A DNA stretch of 28,089 bases from DAOTZS01 sp034434335 (GTDB lineage: Bacteria > Chloroflexota > Anaerolineae > CG2-30-64-16). The notes beneath the pieces were generated by a model. That model worked only from the letters and a program-made list of their open reading frames with translations. It was not told the origin of the DNA and ran no database searches. Position numbers and translations under genes: made by a program. The stretch lies in NCBI GenBank assembly GCA_034434335.1, contig DAOTZS010000060.1:1-28089 (forward strand), written 5' to 3'. Of this stretch, positions 15,126 to 23,366 are shown piece after piece (positions within the stretch are counted from its first letter, which is position 1; each line of letters starts with the position of its first letter).

Positions 15126-15659
15126 ATGGAAGAGAAAAGGGACCGGACCGTGCTTATCGCTGTGGTAACAGGGGTAGTGGCCCTGTTGCTGGGGTTGTGC
15201 CTGGGTGCGTTGGTCGGAGGTGTGGCTGGCTACTTCATCGGCCAACAGGCTGCAAGGCAGCCCGTGGAGCTTGAAGCACCCCCGCTGCTGCCTGAAACCC
15301 CCACTCTGCCAGAGATCCCGGTGCCTGAATTCCGCTTGCCCGTCCTTCCTGACACGACAGGGGTGAGCGGCGCATGGATCCAGGAAGTCGTCCCGAACTC
15401 GCCAGCGGCCAAGGCCGGCCTTACCCCGCGTGACGTGATTACCCACGTGGACGACACGGCCCTCGACGAGGAGCATGACCTGGCAACTGTATTGGGCCGT
15501 TATCAACCGGGCGACGAGGTGACACTGACTGTGTGGCGCTTCGGAGAGACCCGCAAAGTCACTGCCACGCTGGGACAACACCCCGATGACCCTCAGCGGG
15601 CCTATCTGGGCGTCAAGTATATCAACTTCGCCTTCCAGCGTCGCCTACCACGGGACTGA
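15126..15659 (+). CDS. Membrane-anchored PDZ-domain protein
   Basis: This 177-residue protein begins with a charged stretch (MEEKRDR) and one glycine-rich membrane helix (residues ~8-38, ending GYFIGQQAA). A proline-rich linker (PLLPETPTLPEIPVPEF) leads to an HtrA-type PDZ domain (residues ~78-150: VSGAWIQEVVPNSPAAKAGL, DVITHVDDTALD, GDEVTLTVWRFG). No protease domain is present. PDZ domains of this class bind C-terminal or unfolded peptides, so it may act as a membrane tether or an adaptor for a separate protease. AGGAGG at 15112-15117, 8 nt before the ATG, fixes the start. An upstream in-frame extension to 14874 would run across the divergent promoter region and is rejected. The lipoprotein gene follows within about 22 nt and is probably co-transcribed. 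Confidence 0.85.
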   Translation: MEEKRDRTVLIAVVTGVVALLLGLCLGALVGGVAGYFIGQQAARQPVELEAPPLLPETPTLPEIPVPEFRLPVLPDTTGVSGAWIQEVVPNSPAAKAGLTPRDVITHVDDTALDEEHDLATVLGRYQPGDEVTLTVWRFGETRKVTATLGQHPDDPQRAYLGVKYINFAFQRRLPRD

Positions 15660-15681
15660 GCTCAGTAAGGTTTTGCCAATC

Positions 15682-18600
15682 TTGCATCACAAATCCACCA
15701 TCTTGTTTCTCTTCCTGGCCCTGTGGGTTGCTCTGTGCGCAGGCTGTCAGGCCCCCCAGGCGAGTTCTGTTCCCGTCACCCCTGAGACGGAGGCCCTGAC
15801 GGCTGCAGTCGTCGCCGAATGGCACTTTGCCCACGCCCGCTCGGCCTTGGGATGGAAGCCAACCCATGATCTGACCCGCTTCACCTTGGATGGCGAAGGC
15901 CTGCACACCCGCTCTACCGGCGGCGATCCCTACATGGTTGGCCCTGCCATCAAGCTCGACCCGGCCGTAGCGCTGCACCTCGAGATCCGCATGCGCTCGA
16001 GCAAGGGGGCCGACGGGCAACTGTTCTGGGAGGGTGCTGGGCAGTCATTCAACGAAGCGGCCAGCCAGCACTTCACCATCACCGCCGATGGGCAGTGGCA
16101 TACCTATCGCCTGGACCTCAAAGGACACCCGGCCTGGCAGGGCCCGATCACTCGGCTGCGGCTCGACCCTTCCACCCAGGCCGATGCCGAAATCTCCATC
16201 GCCTATATCCGCGTGCTGGGAACACTCCCTGCCGGGCTGACAGTGGGGCGCTTTGGCCCTACGTTGGGTATCGCGCGGGCTGGTGAACCGTTCATCGTAC
16301 AGGCCACGGTGGCCAATACCGGTGACCTGCCGGCCCAGGATATTCCCCTGCGCCTGGAAGCCTCTGTGGCCCTGAGCACGGTGTCCACTGTGGCTGAGGC
16401 CCGTATAGCCTTGCTGGAGAGCAGTCGGCCGATCACCGTGTCCTGGACTTTGCAGGGTCCGGCAGGGGTGTATCCCATCCGGCTCTGGCAGGGCGCCCAT
16501 TTGTTGGCCCAAAACACGGTCGTCGTTGAAGACCTGGCCCCTGCTGCCAGGCTGACCGTTGGCGAACAGCCCTTGCGGCTGATCTTCACACGGCAACCCT
16601 TCGGCTACGGGGTGGGCACCCTGGAATGGCACGATGGCCAGAAGTGGCGGGTGGCCGGTCGCCTGCGCAGTCTGGGTCGCATCGCCTATCGCGATCGCCA
16701 GGGCCAGGACCATGAGGCGTTCCTCTACGCGGACGAGGGCACGGCCGGCCGCCACGCTGTGTCCTTTGTGGCCCGCCATACCGACGAGGACGACACGCTA
16801 TGGACGATGCGCGCGGTTTTCCAGGCCGTGCCAGGGTCCCCATGGCTGCGGCTGAAATATGAACTCTCCGCCGACCATCCCGTTCAGCTCCTGAGCTGGG
16901 CGGGGCCCGAATATCTGGCCGGGGAGGGGTCATTTGGGGCTGAGCGGGAGAGCGGCCTGTTCCCTGGGGTGGAGTTCCTGATGGGCGTCGAAGAGAGCTC
17001 GGGGGCAGACTTTGTGGATCCGCCCCTCAACCGGCGCTATGTGCCTCACCCCCACAAGGTCACTATCCCGTTGATGGCGGTCACCCAGGCAGGCATGACT
17101 ACAGGGGTGATGTGGGACCCGTTGCAGGCCTGGGACGGTCAGCATGACCGGCCGGCCGCGCTCTACGCTTCGCCGAATACCTGGGAGGACCAGGCGAACC
17201 ATTTGATGCGCCTCTTCGTGCCGGGAGCCACGGCAGGGTTGCCAGAAAATCGCGATCGCCTGGAACAGCCCTATGAGCTGCCAGCCGGTAAGGCGCTGCG
17301 CCTGACTGCTGACCTTTTTGCGGGGCCAGCCCGCGACCCTTTGGCACCATTGGAGGTATGGCTGGCGTCCAGGCCGCAGCCTGTGTTGCCCGAGTTGCCA
17401 TCGCTTGGCCGCACGCCCCAGGAGGCATTACGCCTCTGTCTGGACAACTATACGACGGTCACCTGGGTGGCGAGTGCCAGGGGTTGGCGCTATGCCCTGC
17501 ACGACCCCTGGGGACCCGGCAGCGATACCGCCATCGCGCTCCACTTGTGGGTCAGCTCCCTGGGTGGGAAGGTCGCTGAGAAGACAGCGCGCGGCTGGCG
17601 CGAGATGGTCCGTGCCAGCCTGGCCAGCCCGCCCGTGGGCGGCCAGCCTAATCAGTGGTTTTACCGGCCGGCCCTCCTGTTGCACACCGCGCAACCAGCG
17701 ATGGCCATGCGGCAGTTCGTGGAAGAGGCATTGGCCATGGCCGGCCGGCAGCGGCCCGACGGCTCGTGGGGCTTTGTCCCCGCGGCCGGTGGCCCGGCGC
17801 GCGGTTTCGGCCTGGCTGGCGACACCTCTAACGGCTACAGCGCCACCTTTGCCTTCCCCATCCTCTATGTGGCCCGCATCAGCGGCCACCCGCGCCTGGT
17901 AGAAGCCGGGCTCAAGGCCCTGGCTTACCTGGAAAGGCAGCCCTTGCGCCCCGAGGGAGCTCAGACATGGGAGCTCTCGCTGCACGTGCCAGACCTCCTG
18001 GCCTCGGCGTGGGTGTCGCAGGCTTTCCTCGAAGGCTACCGCCTGACCGGGGAGGTGCGCTATCTGGAGCTGGCGCAGCGCTGGGCCCTGGCCGGCCTGC
18101 CCTTCGTCTACCTCTGGAACCCGCCCGACCGGCCAGTAATGCGCTATACCACCATCCCGGTCTTCGGCGCGTCGAATTATGTGTTCCCATGGTTCGGCCG
18201 GCCGGTGATGTGGAACGGCCTGGACTATGCCATTGGCCTGCAGGGGCTGGCAGCCGAGCTGGAGGACGCCGGCGTGCCTCCCCTCCTCGATTGGCGCCAC
18301 CTGGCCGAGGGGATTACCCTGGCTGCGGCGCAGATGCAGCCGGCCACGGGCCCCTACCGCGGCATGTATCCCGACGCCTGGGATGTGGTGGCCGGCGGTG
18401 AGGCCTATACCTGGTGGCTGACCCCCAGCTACCTGGCCCATAACCTGTTATTGCTGCAGGGGGAAGAGGGAGTGCAGGTGCATACCCGCATCCTTTCCCT
18501 GGACGGGCAACGCCTGCACATCAGCGCGGCCATGCCAATCCTGGCAACCGAAGTGGAGGATGGGGCAGTGACGGTAAGGGTGCGCTATCACCGGGGCGAG

Positions 18601-18768
18601 ACGGCTGCCATCCTCTTTGCCCCGCTTCAGAAAGCTCCTGCCCAGGTCCGGGTCAACGGCCAACCAGTGCCGGCAACTTCTCCCTGGGAGAGTTTTGCCG
18701 AGGGGTTGCTGGTAGTTAAGATCCCCTTTACGGACGGCGACATGGGGACGGTTACTGTGGTGCCATAA
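15682..18768 (+). CDS. Large lipoprotein with beta-sandwich and (alpha/alpha)-barrel-like domains, glycoside-hydrolase-like, unknown family
   Basis: The ~1028-residue product starts with a lipoprotein signal (HHKSTILFLFLALWVALCAGC; lipidated Cys near residue 18). A carbohydrate-binding-like beta sandwich follows (~50-180, GQWHTYRLDLKGHPAW), then a CARDB-like repeat (~185-285, VQATVANTGDLPAQDIPL). A large beta domain carries GEGSFGA (residue 414), YVPHPHKVTIPLMAV and GVMWDP. The C-terminal half is helical, in (alpha/alpha)6-barrel style: LHDPWGPGS, RPEGAQTWELSLHVPD, LPFVYLWN, RPVMRYTTIPVFG, EAYTWWLTP. From about residue 290 it is homologous to the protein at 19662. It probably acts on a glycan or a related polymer at the cell surface; the family is not recognised. 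There is no good ATG. TTG 15682, with AAGG 11 nt upstream, gives the cleanest signal peptide; TTG 15673 is an alternative, and ATG 15586 would overlap the PDZ gene. Confidence 0.75.
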   Translation: MHHKSTILFLFLALWVALCAGCQAPQASSVPVTPETEALTAAVVAEWHFAHARSALGWKPTHDLTRFTLDGEGLHTRSTGGDPYMVGPAIKLDPAVALHLEIRMRSSKGADGQLFWEGAGQSFNEAASQHFTITADGQWHTYRLDLKGHPAWQGPITRLRLDPSTQADAEISIAYIRVLGTLPAGLTVGRFGPTLGIARAGEPFIVQATVANTGDLPAQDIPLRLEASVALSTVSTVAEARIALLESSRPITVSWTLQGPAGVYPIRLWQGAHLLAQNTVVVEDLAPAARLTVGEQPLRLIFTRQPFGYGVGTLEWHDGQKWRVAGRLRSLGRIAYRDRQGQDHEAFLYADEGTAGRHAVSFVARHTDEDDTLWTMRAVFQAVPGSPWLRLKYELSADHPVQLLSWAGPEYLAGEGSFGAERESGLFPGVEFLMGVEESSGADFVDPPLNRRYVPHPHKVTIPLMAVTQAGMTTGVMWDPLQAWDGQHDRPAALYASPNTWEDQANHLMRLFVPGATAGLPENRDRLEQPYELPAGKALRLTADLFAGPARDPLAPLEVWLASRPQPVLPELPSLGRTPQEALRLCLDNYTTVTWVASARGWRYALHDPWGPGSDTAIALHLWVSSLGGKVAEKTARGWREMVRASLASPPVGGQPNQWFYRPALLLHTAQPAMAMRQFVEEALAMAGRQRPDGSWGFVPAAGGPARGFGLAGDTSNGYSATFAFPILYVARISGHPRLVEAGLKALAYLERQPLRPEGAQTWELSLHVPDLLASAWVSQAFLEGYRLTGEVRYLELAQRWALAGLPFVYLWNPPDRPVMRYTTIPVFGASNYVFPWFGRPVMWNGLDYAIGLQGLAAELEDAGVPPLLDWRHLAEGITLAAAQMQPATGPYRGMYPDAWDVVAGGEAYTWWLTPSYLAHNLLLLQGEEGVQVHTRILSLDGQRLHISAAMPILATEVEDGAVTVRVRYHRGETAAILFAPLQKAPAQVRVNGQPVPATSPWESFAEGLLVVKIPFTDGDMGTVTVVP

Positions 18769-18811
18769 GCCCTTCCCTTGAGGGCCTTTCTTATCTTCCA
18801 GGAGAGCTACC

Positions 18812-19621
18812 ATGCGATGGGAACATCTCACTTCTGCGGAATTCGCACAGGCCGTACGCGATACGGGTGTATGTCTGCTTGCCATGGGGGTGGTGGAGAA
18901 GCATGGCGACCACCTGCCCCTGGGCACCGATTACCTGAACGGCCATCAGATTGCCTGTCTGGCGGCCGAAAGGGAACCCGCCGTTGTCTTCCCTCCCTTC
19001 TACTTTGGCCAGATTTACGAGGCGCGTTGCTTCCCTGGCACCATCACCCTGAAACCGGTCTTGCTGCTGGAACTGATCCAGGGCGTGCTGGATGAGATTG
19101 GGCGCAACGGGTTCAAGAAGATCATCATCGTCAACGCGCATGGTGGCAACACCCATCTGCTCTCGTTAGTGGCCCAATGTACCCTGTGGGAAGAGCGGCC
19201 CTACAGCCTCTACCTTTTCACCGGTACCCTCTCTGAGGAACGGCAAAAGGCATGGCAGGCTATCTGCGAGACGAGCCTCCACGCCCACGCCTGCGAGTGC
19301 GAGACCAGCATCTCTTTGGCCAACCATCCTGAGCTGGTGAAGATGGAAAGGGTACCGGCTACCCCGGCTGAGCCGCTTGGCCGGCTGCGAGGCCTACCAG
19401 CCAACTTCAGCGGGATCAGTTGGTATGCAGACTACCCCGAACATTATGCTGGGGATGCCCGGCCGGCCTCGGCCGAGAAGGGGTACGCCTTGCGGCAGCT
19501 AATGGTAGAAGCCCTGGCCGAGTTTATCGCGGCGGTCAAGGCAGATCAGGTTGTGCCGGCTTTGAACCGCGAGTTCTTCGCGCGCAGCCGAGCGGTTACC
19601 GGCAGCCCAGCCGGAGGATAA
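18812..19621 (+). CDS. Creatininase-family metal-dependent amidohydrolase
   Basis: This 269-residue cytoplasmic protein matches the creatininase / mycofactocin MftE / FAPy-deformylase family, whose members cut cyclic or linear amides with two divalent metals. The family's metal ligands are visible: Glu29, His31 and Asp40 in VEKHGDHLPLGTD (spacing E-x-H...D as in creatininase), His110 in NAHGGN, and a late acidic ligand in HACECETS (the family usually has HAGExETS). True creatininase activity is unlikely; the genes around it are carbohydrate-type. AGGAG at 18800-18804 supports the ATG. The gene lies 43 nt after the lipoprotein gene and 40 nt before its cytoplasmic paralogue, so it is probably in one operon and acts on a product of those enzymes, for example an amide bond of a modified sugar (inference). 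Confidence 0.9.
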   Translation: MRWEHLTSAEFAQAVRDTGVCLLAMGVVEKHGDHLPLGTDYLNGHQIACLAAEREPAVVFPPFYFGQIYEARCFPGTITLKPVLLLELIQGVLDEIGRNGFKKIIIVNAHGGNTHLLSLVAQCTLWEERPYSLYLFTGTLSEERQKAWQAICETSLHAHACECETSISLANHPELVKMERVPATPAEPLGRLRGLPANFSGISWYADYPEHYAGDARPASAEKGYALRQLMVEALAEFIAAVKADQVVPALNREFFARSRAVTGSPAGG

Positions 19622-19661
19622 GGCAAGTAGGCCAAACCCTGCCGCTACAGGAGCAAAGATC

Positions 19662-21923
19662 ATGACTGAAAGCATCCTTTCCCTGCAAACCAGCCACCTG
19701 CGCCTGAGCTTTCTCGGCGCGCGGGAGCAGGCGACTGGTTTTGCACTGGACCTCTATGATGGGAATGAATGGCACCGCATGGCCACGACATCTCCCCTCA
19801 GCCGCCTCACCTATCGTGATCGTGACGGCAAGCGGCAGGAAATGGTTTTCAACACCTGTCGTGCCACCCATTCCGATGACCGTGTGGAACTTGGTCAGAC
19901 CCAGGCTGCCAGCGATGGAATCAGCGTAACCTTCACAGCCACCTTCGCTCTGACAGATGAGCCCTATCAGGTAGCCGTGGACTACCGCCTGGAGGCCAGC
20001 GACAGATGCAACGTGCTAAACTGGCTGGGCCCGGCACTGTACGTTGGGGAGGGCTCCTTTGGCGCGGCCAAGGATGCAGCGCTCTTTCCTGGCCTGGAAT
20101 ACCTGCTGGGGGATGAAGTCTCTTCAGACACCCGCTTTGCCGCCGAGAGGTTCGCACGGCGCTACATGCCGCACCCCTACAAGATCACCATCCCCCTCAT
20201 GGCCGTAAGCTATGCCGGACGGGCGGTAGGGCTGATGTGGGATCCCAATCAGGACTGGTACAACGCCTGGCGGCATCCGGCCGCGCTTTTTGCTTCGCCT
20301 AACCGGCTGGAAGAAGGGGCGCAGAACCACTTGCTGGCCCTGGCTGTGCCGGCGGTAGAGCCGCGCTGGCGCAACGAGGAGGAACTGGAAGCTCACACAC
20401 CGGTCAGCGTCAGGGCAGCAACGTTGTCCGCACGCCTGGTTGTGTGCCCTACGGGCGGGGTCATGGGGATCGTAGCAGCCTGGCTGGCAACCTACGGGCT
20501 GCCCCCTCTGCCTGATCCCGGCCATGACTACCGGGCCAACGTGGAACTGTGTGTACGCTCTTTCCTCGATGTGGCCTGGGACGAGCAGGCCGAGGGATGG
20601 CATCACACCCTTTCCGACCCGTGGGGGCCGCGCTATGAGGCGAACCTGGCCAACCTGCTCTGGCGCTATGGCCGCTGGGCCAGGGCCGACCCTACCCTGG
20701 CAGCCAGGGCACGGTCGCAGGTGCGCCGGGGAGTGGCGCGCGCTCGCCTGAAAGAACGGACTGCAGCACCCCACCTGGACCTGGCCCTGGTCTACGGCCA
20801 CGTCGCCGACGCCCTGGACGCGGCGGCTGACGCCAGCCACAAAGCCCTGGCCGAGCAACAGGCCGATGGCTCATGGCCCTGGCGGCCAGAAGCTGTGCAG
20901 GCTGTGGCAGACTTCAAGACCGCAGAGCGTCTGGCACTCATGGGCAGGGAGGGAGACAGTGCCACTGGTTTCACTGCCGCGCGCGCTCGGCCGGCCCTGC
21001 AATACGCCCTCTACACCGGCAATCCAGAGGCCGCCCTGGCTGTCCGCCGGGCCGCGGACTGGTGTAATGCCCGCACACGGCCCGAGGGGGCCCAGGCCTG
21101 GGAACTCCATCTGCATGTGCCAGACGTGCTGGCCGTGCCCCACCTGATCAACCTCAATCTGGGCGTGTATGAGCTGACCGGGGAGCAGGCCTACCTGGAC
21201 GCTGCCTGTCGTTGGGCCTGGACTGGGTTGCCCTTCACCTACCTCTGGAATGCCTACTACCGGCCTATCATGCGCTATGGCACAGTTCCCGTCTTCGGGG
21301 TAACCTTCCACGATGTGCAGCCCTGGTTCGGGGTGATTGTACAGTGGAACGGCCTGGTCTATGCTGAAGCCCTGCGTCGGCTGGCGCGTTATCGCCCCTG
21401 TGACGGCCCTGCAGAGTGGTACCATCTGGCAGAAGGGATCATGCGCCACGGTATGCAGGAACAGACGACCCATGGTCCCCATCTGGGGATGTATCCCGAT
21501 GCTTTCAGCCCGGTGAAGGGGGACGAGGAATATACCTGGTGGCTGAATCCCCAGTTGGTGGGGATCAACACCTTTCCCCTGGCCGGGCTGCCGGTGACCC
21601 CGGAAACGCGCATTGTGCGCGCCGACGGCCGCGCGGCCATCCATATAACCGGTGGCGCGACGATCCTGGAAGCCACCTACCCACCTTCCGGCCCGCTGCG
21701 TCTGCTCCTCCAGGATCAGCCGGGTGCCGACAGCTTCGCCCTGCTCGCCCTGCCCCAACCCCCCGCGGCTATCACCTGTGAGGGTCGCGAGCTGCCCGCC
21801 GTTACCGACCCAGACGCGGCTGGCCAGGGGTGGTGCTGGCTGGAACGCCATCGCGTGGCGGTGCTGAAGATGCATGGCACGTATGACACAATGGCCGTGG
21901 AATGTTTCCCGGCCCAGGCGTAG
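19662..21923 (+). CDS. Cytoplasmic paralogue of the lipoprotein, glycoside-hydrolase-like, unknown family
   Basis: This 753-residue protein has no signal peptide and aligns end to end with residues ~290-1028 of the lipoprotein at 15682. Shared blocks in the same order are GEGSFGA (residue 129), YMPHPYKITIPLMAV, GLMWDP, ALFASPN, LSDPWGP, RPEGAQAWELHLHVPDVLA, LPFTYLWN, RPIMRYGTVPVFG, GMYPDA and EYTWWLNP. The order is an N-terminal beta domain, a helical (alpha/alpha)-barrel-like domain and a short C-terminal beta domain, a plan common in barrel-type glycoside hydrolases and polysaccharide lyases. Conserved Asp, Glu, His and Trp residues in these blocks may form the active site, but no known family signature is recognised. 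AGGAG at 19649-19653 supports the ATG. It probably works on a shorter, imported form of the substrate of the lipoprotein (inference). Confidence 0.78.
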   Translation: MTESILSLQTSHLRLSFLGAREQATGFALDLYDGNEWHRMATTSPLSRLTYRDRDGKRQEMVFNTCRATHSDDRVELGQTQAASDGISVTFTATFALTDEPYQVAVDYRLEASDRCNVLNWLGPALYVGEGSFGAAKDAALFPGLEYLLGDEVSSDTRFAAERFARRYMPHPYKITIPLMAVSYAGRAVGLMWDPNQDWYNAWRHPAALFASPNRLEEGAQNHLLALAVPAVEPRWRNEEELEAHTPVSVRAATLSARLVVCPTGGVMGIVAAWLATYGLPPLPDPGHDYRANVELCVRSFLDVAWDEQAEGWHHTLSDPWGPRYEANLANLLWRYGRWARADPTLAARARSQVRRGVARARLKERTAAPHLDLALVYGHVADALDAAADASHKALAEQQADGSWPWRPEAVQAVADFKTAERLALMGREGDSATGFTAARARPALQYALYTGNPEAALAVRRAADWCNARTRPEGAQAWELHLHVPDVLAVPHLINLNLGVYELTGEQAYLDAACRWAWTGLPFTYLWNAYYRPIMRYGTVPVFGVTFHDVQPWFGVIVQWNGLVYAEALRRLARYRPCDGPAEWYHLAEGIMRHGMQEQTTHGPHLGMYPDAFSPVKGDEEYTWWLNPQLVGINTFPLAGLPVTPETRIVRADGRAAIHITGGATILEATYPPSGPLRLLLQDQPGADSFALLALPQPPAAITCEGRELPAVTDPDAAGQGWCWLERHRVAVLKMHGTYDTMAVECFPAQA

Positions 21924-21924
21924 C

Positions 21925-21940
21925 GCGGCTTTCAAGCCGC
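21925..21940. repeat. Small palindrome (ggctttcaagcc type)
   Basis: gcggctt (21925-21931) and aagccgc (21934-21940) pair perfectly around two bases, immediately after the stop codon of the preceding gene. It resembles the other dispersed palindromes at 2106 and 23233-23343. There is no T-run. Confidence 0.45.
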
Positions 21941-22016
21941 ATGTCAGCGAACGCAAAATGCAGCCTGCCGCTTTGGCGGCGGGTGGATTTCTGGAAACAA
22001 GAGGAGAGGTAGAACA

Positions 22017-23186
22017 ATGGCAAGCAAGGTCTTCTTTGCAGATGCCCGTCAGGCGCGGCTGGTGCCTGAAGAGACATTGCCCATGAAGTTGGATCGCATC
22101 CTGGATGCCCTCAACCTGCGCGAGCGGGTGAAGGATGAGACGGTGGCAATAAAGATGCACCTGGGTGGCAACGTGGGTTATTCCACGGTGCATCCGGTGT
22201 TCGTGCGCCGGGTGGTCAAGGCTATCAAGGACGGCGGTGGCCGGCCCTTTGTCACCGATCACGCCTGGAGCGCGCTGACGGCTGCCGAACGTGGCTACAC
22301 AGCAGAAACCCTCGGCTGCCCTATCTTCCCTGTGGCTGGCCCCGATGAGAAGTATTTCTACACCTTCAAGCGGCCCTACAAAAACATAGAGGAATGGGGC
22401 ATGGGCGGGATGCTGCACGATGCCACTTTCCTGGTGGACCTGGCCCATGTCAAAGGGCACCCCTCGTGCGGCTTCGGTGGCGTGTTCAAGAATCTGGCGT
22501 TGGGTTCCTTCATCCAGCCTACCCGCAGCGCACAGCATGACACCATGCATTACGAGAAGTATTGGTTCAAGGAACTCTGCCCTGACCCCCAAACCCGTCA
22601 GGCGATTATCGCATCCTGTCCCTTTGGTGCACTGGTCGCCGATAAGGACGATCCCGAAGAGCTCCATCTGCACTACGAGAACTGCAACCAGTGCGGTCGC
22701 TGTCTGAAGGTGGCACCGGAAGGCGCACTGAAGATCAACCCCGCCAATTTCGCCGCCTTCCAGGAGGCGAATGCCATCGGAGTCAGCCTGGTATTAAGTA
22801 CCTTCAAGCCAGGCAAGAGCGTCTTCATTAACATCGCCACCCAGATCACCCCCGTCTGCGATTGCTTCGGCTTCACCAGCCTGCCCATCCTGCCCGACGT
22901 GGGCATTTTCGCCTCTGATGATATCGTGGCCGTAGAGCAGGCCACCCTGGACATGCTCGCCAGGCATCGCCTGATCGAAGAGCATGTGCCTGCCTCGATG
23001 GAGGTGCATACCCGTGAAGGGCATCCTTTCCAGTGGCTGCACGGCCCTTATAAGAACCCCTACCTGGTGGTGCAATATGGCGAGCAGTTGGGCCTGGGCA
23101 CCCGCGCGTATGAACTGGTAGACGTGATGCCGGTGGAGAAGATCGAACGCGCGCCGCTTGGGTACATCCCGGCGCGGGCATTATGA
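22017..23186 (+). CDS. DUF362-family iron-sulfur protein
   Basis: This 389-residue protein belongs to the DUF362 family of Fe-S proteins, whose function is unknown. The N-terminal domain shows the usual blocks: VAIKMHLGGNVGYSTVHPVFVRRVV, GGRPFVTDH, DLAHVKGHPSCGFGGVFKNLALGS. The ferredoxin-like part is reduced: a lone Cys201 in SCPFGAL and C223-C226-C229 in CNQCGRC, where the usual fourth Cys is Ala (LKVAPEGAL). In dicluster ferredoxins, the fourth Cys of motif one joins the first three of motif two, so these four residues can still hold one [4Fe-4S] cluster. The strong GAGGAGAGG at 22001-22009 sets the start. It lies in the carbohydrate-type cluster, 93 nt after the paralogue gene. A redox or ligase-like step on the same substrate is possible but not shown. 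Confidence 0.88.
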   Translation: MASKVFFADARQARLVPEETLPMKLDRILDALNLRERVKDETVAIKMHLGGNVGYSTVHPVFVRRVVKAIKDGGGRPFVTDHAWSALTAAERGYTAETLGCPIFPVAGPDEKYFYTFKRPYKNIEEWGMGGMLHDATFLVDLAHVKGHPSCGFGGVFKNLALGSFIQPTRSAQHDTMHYEKYWFKELCPDPQTRQAIIASCPFGALVADKDDPEELHLHYENCNQCGRCLKVAPEGALKINPANFAAFQEANAIGVSLVLSTFKPGKSVFINIATQITPVCDCFGFTSLPILPDVGIFASDDIVAVEQATLDMLARHRLIEEHVPASMEVHTREGHPFQWLHGPYKNPYLVVQYGEQLGLGTRAYELVDVMPVEKIERAPLGYIPARAL

Positions 23187-23366
23187 AGCGGACTGGAAAG
23201 CCAGCTTTCATACCTGCCACCCTGAGGTATGAATGTAGGGCAGGCTTCCAGCCTGCCGCCTGGCTGCGGCAGATGTAGGGCAGGCTTCCAGCCTGCCGCC
23301 TGGCTGCGGCATAGATGCATGGCAGGCTTCCAGCCTGCCCTACGCCACTACGGCGAAAGGTGTGAC
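23187..23366. other. Repeat-rich intergenic gap
   Basis: This 180-base gap is filled by palindromes. gaaag/ctttc (23195-23209) comes first, then tcatacct/aggtatga (23208-23215 and 23225-23232), then the tandem 40-bp repeat. AAAGG at 23356-23360 is the ribosome site of the next gene. No promoter is obvious. Confidence 0.6.
23233..23343. repeat. Tandem palindromic repeat, 40-bp unit, 2.7 copies
   Basis: Two exact-looking 40-bp units (23233-23272 and 23273-23312) and a partial third (23315-23343) each hold the palindrome ggcaggc-ttcca-gcctgcc, and the full units also hold a gccgc/gcggc stem. The copies are directly adjacent with no unique spacers, so this is not a CRISPR. It lies between the DUF362 gene and the large barrel protein and resembles REP-like elements. 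Confidence 0.85.

Noticed and set aside
15586..15681. ATG start for the lipoprotein at 15586
   Set aside because: It would overlap the PDZ gene by 74 nt and put about 30 polar residues ahead of the signal peptide; a TTG start fits better.
20871..22673. A 600-codon minus-strand open frame
   Set aside because: It runs antisense across the barrel paralogue and DUF362 genes and an intergenic gap; both plus-strand genes have ribosome sites and conserved motifs.
23233..23343. Possible CRISPR array
   Set aside because: Repeats are directly adjacent and palindromic, with no unique spacers and no cas genes nearby.
23229..23366. N-terminal extension of the double-barrel protein
   Set aside because: The extension only translates the tandem repeats (GQASSLPPG, AGFQPA); ATG 23367 has a proper ribosome site.
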